From NCBI GenBank assembly GCA_017430765.1, contig JAFRMI010000020.1, positions 1 through 49,394 of the forward strand: DNA of 49,394 bases, given 5' to 3'. This document shows positions 1-4,911 of the stretch, in pieces. This stretch comes from Lachnospiraceae bacterium. Lineage in GTDB: Bacteria > Bacillota_A > Clostridia > Lachnospirales > Lachnospiraceae. The position numbers and the translations under genes were made by a program. Each line of letters opens with the position of its first letter. Position 1 is the first letter of the stretch. Below the pieces are notes generated by a model. It saw nothing but the letters and a program-made list of their open reading frames with translations, was not told the origin of the DNA and did no database searches.

Positions 1-9
1 ATAATTTGA

Positions 10-34
10 AAAGCGCCCGGGGGGCGCTTTTTTT
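10..34 (+). terminator. Intrinsic terminator of the gene upstream of the window
   Basis: A GC-rich stem (AGCGCCC with GGGCGCT, loop GGG) runs straight into seven T residues. The gene it ends lies outside the window to the left. Confidence 0.85.
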
Positions 35-35
35 A

Positions 36-134
36 TCGGATAGCAAATTCCTCGGAATTCCCTATCCGACAAAAAGCCTCCGGCAGGATGCACACGGGCA
101 CGCAATGAGATAGTCGCTTACGCGACCGTGCCCG
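36..134. other. Two consecutive strong inverted repeats in non-coding DNA
   Basis: The first hairpin pairs TCGGATAG (36-43) with CTATCCGA (62-69) and has an inner AATTCC/GGAATT pairing. The second pairs CGGGCACG (95-102) with CGTGCCCG (127-134) and encloses a smaller GTCGC/GCGAC hairpin. Neither is followed by a T run, so they are not simple terminators. They lead directly into the dispersed repeat at 156. Function is unknown; a structured RNA or a REP-like element would fit. Confidence 0.55.
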
Positions 135-155
135 GCGCAAAAGTCCGGCTGCGCT

Positions 156-206
156 TCCCTCATGAATGAGGGGCGGGGGAGTTGAAGTCCGCTTGCGGAC
201 TTAATT
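156..206. repeat. Dispersed hairpin repeat, copy A (copy B at 44094)
   Basis: About 50 bp that recur near 44094-44144 with roughly 80 percent identity. Each copy holds a small palindrome around TCATGAATGA, a G-rich spacer ending in GTTGAAG, and a second hairpin (here AAGTCCG/CGGACTT). Both copies lie between genes. This is how REP-type repeats look, but no transposase is present to link it to. Confidence 0.6.
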
Positions 207-209
207 CTG

Positions 210-415
210 AATTCAGCGTATGGTGCGGACCGCGGGAGTGCCGGATTAAGGCTTGAGAGGAGTTCAGCTCACGGTCTTGGAATACTCTGGGGCCGGATCA
301 AAGCTTGAAAGGAATTCGGCGCATATTCGAAAAAGTAGGAGGGCTGGATGAGTATGAAACATGAATCAAGCCCACAGTCCGAGAGTACTCGAGGGCTGGA
401 TCTGTTTCGTGAAAG
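210..415. repeat. Degenerate tandem repeat, about 51.5 bp x 4
   Basis: Four units begin at 210, 261, 313 and 364, so the period is 51-52 bp. Shared landmarks are AATTCAGC-like starts, a GGGCTGGAT or GGGCCGGAT core and a TTGAAAGG-like end. Units 2 and 4 are the most alike, at roughly 70 percent by eye. The array holds no credible gene. The DNA after it (about 420-680) is clearly more AT-rich than the rest of the window. Confidence 0.6.
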
Positions 416-606
416 AGCGTCCAAACTCTTGTATGATATTTCACAAATATAGGCTGCTGATATAGTGTTATCAGGATATTGATATTGTATTGCAGTACCT
501 TTAGTGCATGAACAGGCACTATAAAACAGGATTTTAATACTTCTGTAGTAGAGTTGTCATGATTTCATGATAGAGTAATATATCTTAAAATATCTTTATG
601 TTTCAC

Positions 607-636
607 TTGATTTAATGCTTTTTACGGAGATAATTT
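607..636 (+). promoter_or_regulatory. Candidate sigma-A promoter for the aldo/keto reductase
   Basis: TTGATT (607-612), an 18-bp spacer and TAATTT (631-636) lie in the AT-rich stretch before the gene at 776. The match is moderate and other AT-rich hexamers are nearby, so this is only the best of several candidates. The stretch 416-775 otherwise shows no gene. Confidence 0.35.
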
Positions 637-775
637 TCTTTCGAAAACGGATTAAGAGATTTCTTACTTGCAATGTTCTTCATTCAGAGCGGGGAATACA
701 GGAGCAGGCATTGTGGTAATCGGAACAGGCACCGCAGTAATTTCTTGATCAAATCCAAGCGAAAGGGAGCGAAAT

Positions 776-1618
776 ATGTTCGAATCCATCAAACTCAATT
801 CCGGATACGATATGCCGATGCTCGGACTGGGCGTCTATAAGATGAACGGGCCCGGCGAAGCGGAGTATGCGATTGAGCACGCGGCGGCAATCGGCTACCG
901 CCTGATCGACACGGCTTCCGTTTATAAGAATGAAGACGCCGTCGGAGACGCCCTTGCTTTCCTTACGGTTCCCCGCGACGAAATGTTTATTACGACAAAA
1001 GTATGGAACAACGCGCAGAGAATCGGCAATGTCGAAAGTGCTTTTGAACGGTCTCTGGAACGGCTTGGCCTCACCTATATTGATCTCTATCTGATACACT
1101 GGCCGGTCCCCGGATGCTATCTGGAAACATGGCACATTCTGGAAGATCTGCAGATGAGCGGAAAGATCCGTTCAATCGGCGTATCCAACTTTGATGAAAT
1201 ACAGCTCGATGACCTCATGTCTCATGCAAGGATTATGCCGGCGGTCAATCAGATTGAATTCCACCCGCTCTTTCAGCAGCATGGAATCCGCCGTTTCTGT
1301 CAGGCGCACGGCATTGCCGTTCAGGCGTATGCACCTCTTGCGAGAGGCGCGTACCTTGAAAAAGAGCTTCTCAATACGATCGCCCTCAAGTATAACCGCT
1401 CGCCGGCCCAGATCGGTCTGCGCTGGATTCTCCAGAACGGGGTCTCCGTTATCCCGAAAAGTTCTAATCTTGACCGCATTCTGGAAAACAGCCAGATATT
1501 TGATTTTGAACTTGATGAATCCGAGATGGATGCAATCGAAGCACTCAATGAAAACTATCGTTCGGCCAGTATCCCTGAGGATATGCGAGACGCTTCGACC
1601 TCCATGCCGCAGCTGTAA
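776..1618 (+). CDS. Aldo/keto reductase
   Basis: A 280-residue single-domain NAD(P)H-dependent carbonyl reductase of the AKR superfamily, (beta/alpha)8 barrel. The four catalytic residues fall at the usual positions: Asp45, Tyr50 (in LIDTASVY), Lys75 (in FITTK) and His108 (in YLIHWP). The late motif IPKSSNLDRILEN is the cofactor phosphate-binding segment. It resembles the 2,5-diketo-gluconate/glyoxal reductase branch; the real substrate cannot be told. The ATG follows a good ribosome site (AAGGGAGCG). The last codons, SMPQL, lie in the first unit of a 57-bp tandem repeat that runs on past the stop. It stands alone, with a terminator at 1844. Confidence 0.93.
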   Translation: MFESIKLNSGYDMPMLGLGVYKMNGPGEAEYAIEHAAAIGYRLIDTASVYKNEDAVGDALAFLTVPRDEMFITTKVWNNAQRIGNVESAFERSLERLGLTYIDLYLIHWPVPGCYLETWHILEDLQMSGKIRSIGVSNFDEIQLDDLMSHARIMPAVNQIEFHPLFQQHGIRRFCQAHGIAVQAYAPLARGAYLEKELLNTIALKYNRSPAQIGLRWILQNGVSVIPKSSNLDRILENSQIFDFELDESEMDAIEALNENYRSASIPEDMRDASTSMPQL

Positions 1619-1741
1619 AGATAAAACAGTGAAGGAAAAATGGAAAGACAGTCAATCTCCATGCCGCAGCCGAAAAGATAAGACTCTGAAGAAAAAACGG
1701 AAAAGCGGTCAGCCTCCATGCCGCAGCCGTAAGGAAAAAGG
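1601..1741. repeat. Tandem repeat of the aldo/keto reductase 3' end, 57 bp x 2.5
   Basis: Units start at 1601, 1658 and 1715, exactly 57 bp apart, each opening with TCCATGCCGCAGC. Units 1 and 2 are nearly 80 percent identical. Because 57 is a multiple of three, the codons for Ser-Met-Pro-Gln recur in the same frame in each unit, but the gene's stop codon lies inside unit 1. A perfect hairpin, GTACAGC/GCTGTAC, follows at 1741-1759. Confidence 0.8.
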
Positions 1742-1843
1742 TACAGCTTGTTGCTGTACGTCTGCTGTCCGGTGGAAATTCAGATCCTTTGTACAGGCAC
1801 ATTAGGGCTGCATTTTCCAAAAAAGATGAATTCTTTGTGAAAA

Positions 1844-1873
1844 GGCATATTCTCAGGCGGATATGTCTTTTTT
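1844..1873 (+). terminator. Probable terminator after the aldo/keto reductase
   Basis: GGCATAT (1844-1850) pairs with ATATGTC (1861-1867), followed directly by six T residues. Confidence 0.6.
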
Positions 1874-1877
1874 ATGC

Positions 1878-1906
1878 TTGTAGATTCTCATGGAAGTCCT
1901 TATAAT
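1878..1906 (+). promoter_or_regulatory. Sigma-A promoter of the folT riboswitch transcript
   Basis: TTGTAG (1878-1883), a 17-bp spacer and a perfect TATAAT (1901-1906). It would start RNA near 1913, just ahead of the riboswitch aptamer. Confidence 0.75.
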
Positions 1907-1921
1907 GAAGGCGAAAAGATA

Positions 1922-2069
1922 TGTAGAGTAGGTATCGCGCGTTAAGTGCCACACGTATGGGAAGTTGACGGTGGACGAAGACCGGGTTCCGGTCGCGGTG
2001 CGGTGCTGCATCCGCTACAGAGTCGAAGAGTGAGGGCTCCTTCGTGTCCTGTAGCAGGCCGAAAGGAGG
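1922..2069 (+). promoter_or_regulatory. Tetrahydrofolate (THF) riboswitch with SD-sequestering platform
   Basis: The aptamer (1922-2019) carries the conserved blocks of the THF riboswitch family: GAGTAGG, GCGTTAAGTG near the 5' side, CGGTGC and GCATCCG near the 3' side. It is closed by a P1 helix TGTAG (1922-1926) with CTACA (2015-2019), and it sits before a folate transporter gene, the family's usual target. Downstream, CTCCTTCG (2037-2044) can pair either with CGAAGAG (2024-2030) or with CGAAAGGAG (2060-2068), which contains the ribosome-binding site. CTACAG (2015-2020) can also pair with CTGTAG (2049-2054). P1 and this long hairpin exclude each other, so ligand binding would favour hiding the ribosome site. 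Family assignment is by recognition; the switching model is inference. Confidence 0.88.
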
Positions 2070-2078
2070 TTTCTTTTT

Positions 2079-2597
2079 ATGAAGAAACAGTTCTCTCCCG
2101 GAACGCTTGCTAACGCAGGTGTTTTAATTGCGATGAATGTGGTTCTGTCGCGTCTTGTATCCATTCCGATCGGGAATCTCTTCCGGATCTCTGTTGCTCA
2201 CGTTCCCATTATTCTCTGCGGGCTTTGGCTCGGACCGCTGATCGGCGGAATAGCAGGCGCGGCAGGTGATCTGATCGGCTGCGCATTTATGGGATATGCA
2301 CCGAATCCGTTTTTGACGGTATCTGCCTGTCTTGTGGGAATTATTCCGTCTCTTTTCAAGAAATTTATCATGAGCGGCGGGAGAGGGACGCAGCGGTATC
2401 TGCGGTATGTACTGGTCATAGCATTGACGATGCTGATCACGTCGCAGGGGCTGACAACGCTGGGACTTTCTGTAATGTACGGGATGCCTTTTAAGGCGAC
2501 ATTTATCAGCAGGCTTCCGCAGTCGGGGGCGCTGTGTGTACTGAATTCATTTTTGGTAGACATGCTGTACCCGATTTATTACCGCATGAAGTCCTGA
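2079..2597 (+). CDS. folT: Folate-specific ECF transporter substrate-binding subunit
   Basis: A 172-residue very hydrophobic protein with about five to six membrane segments and the S-component pattern of energy-coupling factor transporters: a small polar loop after helix 1 (VVLSRLVSIPIG), then GLWLGPLIGGIAGAAGDLIGC. The S component captures folate in the membrane and works with a shared EcfA/EcfA'/EcfT module, which is not in this window. Specificity is taken from the THF riboswitch in front together with the FolT-like sequence. The ribosome site AAGGAGG (2063-2069) is well placed and is the element the riboswitch can mask. A terminator follows at 2657. Confidence 0.88.
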   Translation: MKKQFSPGTLANAGVLIAMNVVLSRLVSIPIGNLFRISVAHVPIILCGLWLGPLIGGIAGAAGDLIGCAFMGYAPNPFLTVSACLVGIIPSLFKKFIMSGGRGTQRYLRYVLVIALTMLITSQGLTTLGLSVMYGMPFKATFISRLPQSGALCVLNSFLVDMLYPIYYRMKS

Positions 2598-2656
2598 TTC
2601 TGCGGCGGAGGATGTGAAGCCGCGTATTCATATTTAAAACCAGCCAAATAATTATG

Positions 2657-2688
2657 CCCGGGTGCTTGTATGCTCCCGGGTTGTTTTA
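2657..2688 (+). terminator. Terminator after folT
   Basis: CCCGGGTGC (2657-2665) pairs with GCTCCCGGG (2672-2680) with one mismatch, followed by TTGTTTTA. Confidence 0.65.
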
Positions 2689-2774
2689 TGCTTATCGCTG
2701 AATGTTTCTGTGATTAGACATAAACTTAATAATAAGAGTCATTGTGCGCTTACGGCTTGAAAGATATGAAGAAA

Positions 2775-2819
2775 CCAGCTGTCACTAAACCAACTGTCAC
2801 TAAACCAGCTGTCACTGTT
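2775..2819. repeat. Short tandem repeat, 15 bp x 3
   Basis: Three units starting at 2775, 2790 and 2805. The first two differ by one base (CCAGCTGTCACTAAA, CCAACTGTCACTAAA); the third differs only at its last bases. It lies between genes in the same repeat-rich region as the 57- and 34-bp arrays. Confidence 0.75.
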
Positions 2820-2880
2820 ACAAGATCGAAAACAACCCGCGTTCGTTCTACCGGGGACCAAATTCTTAATTCTTGCCGTT

Positions 2881-2976
2881 TCAGCCCTAAATTGTCTTCG
2901 GATTTGGGCTGATCGGCTTAGAATGTTAGATCTGGCCTCCGGGTACGCTGCCGCAGGGGGCCGGATTTCATTTTTA
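2881..2976. other. Two hairpins in the long spacer 2598-3405
   Basis: TCAGCCC and AAAT (2881-2892) pair with ATTT and GGGCTGA (2902-2912). A second stem, GGCCTCC (2934-2940) with GGGGGCC (2956-2962), is followed by a T-rich stretch ending near 2976 and could end transcription. The rest of this 800-bp gap holds the folT terminator, the 15-bp repeat, a candidate promoter and the 34-bp array; I see no convincing gene in it. Confidence 0.4.
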
Positions 2977-3058
2977 TTCGTGAGCAGCCCAAAAAGAGAA
3001 GATTACCGCTCGTAAGACCCCTCTAAAAAGCGTAAAAACGCAAGAATGTGAAAAAAGC

Positions 3059-3087
3059 TTGCAAAAATGTTACAAAAGTGTTACATT
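3059..3087 (+). promoter_or_regulatory. Candidate promoter for the secreted lectin/lysozyme-like gene
   Basis: TTGCAA (3059-3064), a 17-bp spacer and TACATT (3082-3087). The spacer and -10 lie among direct repeats of GTTAC. A transcript from here would carry the whole 34-bp array in a leader of about 310 nt. Confidence 0.4.
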
Positions 3088-3197
3088 ACATTTTGGAACA
3101 GAACATTGATAACCCGTCCACCCGTTTCGAAACAAAACTGACAGGCGGTGAAAACCGCTTCAGAACAAGCAACGAACTGGGATACTCTAAGATAAAC

Positions 3198-3389
3198 CAG
3201 AGCTCATCCGGCAAAGACAGCGATGATCAATCAGAGCTCATCCGACAAAGACGGCGAGGATCAATCAAAGCTCATCCCGCTAAAACGGCAGGGATCGATC
3301 AAAGATGATCCGGAACTAAGAGCAAGGATCACTCGAAGATCATTCTGCACAGTCAGAAAAGATCAGTCGAAGATCATCCGGCAGAAGAC
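3198..3389. repeat. Tandem repeat array, 34 bp x 5.6, before a secreted-protein gene
   Basis: Units start at 3198, 3232, 3266, 3300, 3334 and 3368, each exactly 34 bp apart. The shared pattern is CAGAGCTCATCCG, then a purine-rich part, then GATCAAT. The first three units are close copies, the later ones more diverged, with AAGATCATC replacing AGCTCATC. There are no unique spacers, so it is not a CRISPR array, and 34 is not a multiple of three, so it is not a coding repeat. It ends 16 bp before the start codon at 3406. Confidence 0.85.
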
Positions 3390-3405
3390 TTAAGGAGAAA
3401 CCTCT

Positions 3406-4719
3406 ATGAAGAGCAATCTGAAGTTATGGATCTATATGGTGTTTGCGGCAGCACTTTTGCTCCTTCCTGCGAATGTGTTCGCATCGTCCGATGAATCGCC
3501 TCTTCCCATTGAAGAGAAGGTCGGTTTGCTTGAGAACCGCGTGGATCCGATCGGCAAAGACGCGAAGGTATCTTCCGGCTACTACGTTTTGTACCCGGCC
3601 TGTTCTAAGACACGGGTCGCCACAATTGCCGGTTCCTCGCGGGCCAATTACGCCAACTGCGAGCTGAATGTTTATCGGAAGAAGAAGGGACAGGTTTTCT
3701 ATATCCGCGCAAAGGGTGACGGCACTTATACGCTCACCAATCTGTATTCCGGACGTAATCTCGGCGCTGCATATGCAAGCAGAAAGAAAAAGACCAATGT
3801 TCGCCAAAGCACGCCTGTCGAGAGCGATTACCAGAGATGGTATATCACAAAGAAGAGCGGAAAATACGTCCTCCAGACCGTCTTATCAAAGAATGTCCTC
3901 TCTGTAAAAGGCTCCAAGAATAAGAATAAAGCGAATATTTATCTTTACACGTACCGTGGAAAGAAGGGGCAGCGTTGGACGTTGAAACGATATGCCTATT
4001 CCGGTTCTGCACCATCCGCAGCTTCCACTTCAACGGCATCCGGCAAATGGAAGACCACGACCCGCACCTGGAAGGAAACCGCTGCCGATTATAAGATTCT
4101 TGCCAACATCATCGGTGCTGTGGAGTCCGGCGGTCAGATCTACGGAAACCTCAATTACTCAGCTTACGCGGGTCCGTACGCTTCAACCAGCAACGAGCAC
4201 ACCATCACGCTCGGCTGGGCCCAGCACTACGGAGACGAGGCGCGTGTCCTTCTCAATAAGATCTATAAAAAGGATCCGGCTGCCTTCAACAAGATCGACA
4301 GCGTACTCCCGAAGACACAGCGGATCAAGAATTATCTGAGCAAGAATATCGTGGCGATTCGCTGGCGCCCGAACGCAAAGCAGAAGGCGGTTCTGATCAA
4401 ATTGATTTCTTCAGCAGCCGGGAAAGCGGCACAGGATGAGTATTTTGCGGAACTGATGAAGCCGATCGTTGCTGACTGCAGAAATACTTACACAAGCAAC
4501 GCCTGGGCGGTCGTTATGTACTGCGAGATTCGTCATCTGGGAGGAAAAGCTGCAGCAGACCGTATCTTTAAGCGGTGCAAGAGGGACTATTCTCTCAACA
4601 AGATCCGCGCATCTTTGCTTCAGGACCAGAAGGATTCCAGCAGCAGCTATCAGGTCGGTGACAGCATATTTACTTCCCGTCACGACAAATGCTGCCAGTT
4701 CCTGCAGACTTATATGTAA
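3406..4719 (+). CDS. Secreted protein: ricin-type lectin domain plus lysozyme-like domain
   Basis: 437 residues. Residues 1-26 form a signal peptide (hydrophobic core, likely cut after VFA26). Residues about 55-195 look like a ricin-type beta-trefoil lectin, with repeated GYYVLYPA, GDGTYTLTNLYSGRNLG, QRWYI and QRWTLKR elements (QxW-like). After a Ser/Ala/Thr linker (about 198-215), residues 230-437 resemble a lysozyme-superfamily fold: IIGAVESGGQ places Glu240 where lytic enzymes keep their catalytic Glu. The likely role is binding and cutting a glycan, either peptidoglycan or host mucin; the catalytic claim is inference. The start is set by TTAAGGAGAAACC before the ATG. The gene is flanked by the 34-bp array and a 49-bp duplication of its own 3' end. 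Confidence 0.75.
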   Translation: MKSNLKLWIYMVFAAALLLLPANVFASSDESPLPIEEKVGLLENRVDPIGKDAKVSSGYYVLYPACSKTRVATIAGSSRANYANCELNVYRKKKGQVFYIRAKGDGTYTLTNLYSGRNLGAAYASRKKKTNVRQSTPVESDYQRWYITKKSGKYVLQTVLSKNVLSVKGSKNKNKANIYLYTYRGKKGQRWTLKRYAYSGSAPSAASTSTASGKWKTTTRTWKETAADYKILANIIGAVESGGQIYGNLNYSAYAGPYASTSNEHTITLGWAQHYGDEARVLLNKIYKKDPAAFNKIDSVLPKTQRIKNYLSKNIVAIRWRPNAKQKAVLIKLISSAAGKAAQDEYFAELMKPIVADCRNTYTSNAWAVVMYCEIRHLGGKAAADRIFKRCKRDYSLNKIRASLLQDQKDSSSSYQVGDSIFTSRHDKCCQFLQTYM

Positions 4720-4790
4720 CAGCAGCGTCCATATCTATGCGAGCTGGTTCCTGCAGATTGATCTGGAACAGGAGGGTCCATTTCTATACA
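4694..4790. repeat. 49-bp tandem duplication spanning the 3' end of the lectin gene
   Basis: Unit 1 (4694-4742) covers the last codons and stop; unit 2 (4743-4790) follows directly. About 36 of 47 compared bases agree, including TTCCTGCAGA and GTCCAT. Confidence 0.6.
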
Positions 4791-4818
4791 ATCTGTTTCG
4801 TTTGCGCGTTTAGTCTAT

Positions 4819-4824
4819 TATAAT
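4819..4824 (+). promoter_or_regulatory. -10 box for the MutS-like gene
   Basis: A perfect TATAAT about 88 bp before the start at 4912. The -35 (TTTCGT at 4796-4801, 17-bp spacing) is weak. Confidence 0.5.
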
Positions 4825-4911
4825 GACAGCATTCAGCACAGGCATAAATAAAACAGTAAAGTAATCGGCTGGCAGCTGAATCGGCCGCAGCTAAGACAGA
4901 CAGGTAACAAG

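Noticed and set aside
298..519. 73-codon minus-strand reading frame at the left edge
   Set aside because: It lies within the 51-bp repeats and AT-rich DNA, with no ribosome site.
1191..1805. 204-codon reading frame with Lys/Arg-rich repeats
   Set aside because: It overlaps the aldo/keto reductase in another frame, and the repeated peptide is simply the 57-bp DNA repeat read out. Noted only as a curiosity.
3048..3308. Small reading frame (86 codons, GTG start) before the lectin gene
   Set aside because: About 40 percent of it is made from the 34-bp repeats, whose length breaks the frame each unit; there is no ribosome site and the rest has no protein-like pattern.
3198..3389. 34-bp array as a CRISPR
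   Set aside because: Units are contiguous with no unique spacers, and no cas genes are nearby.
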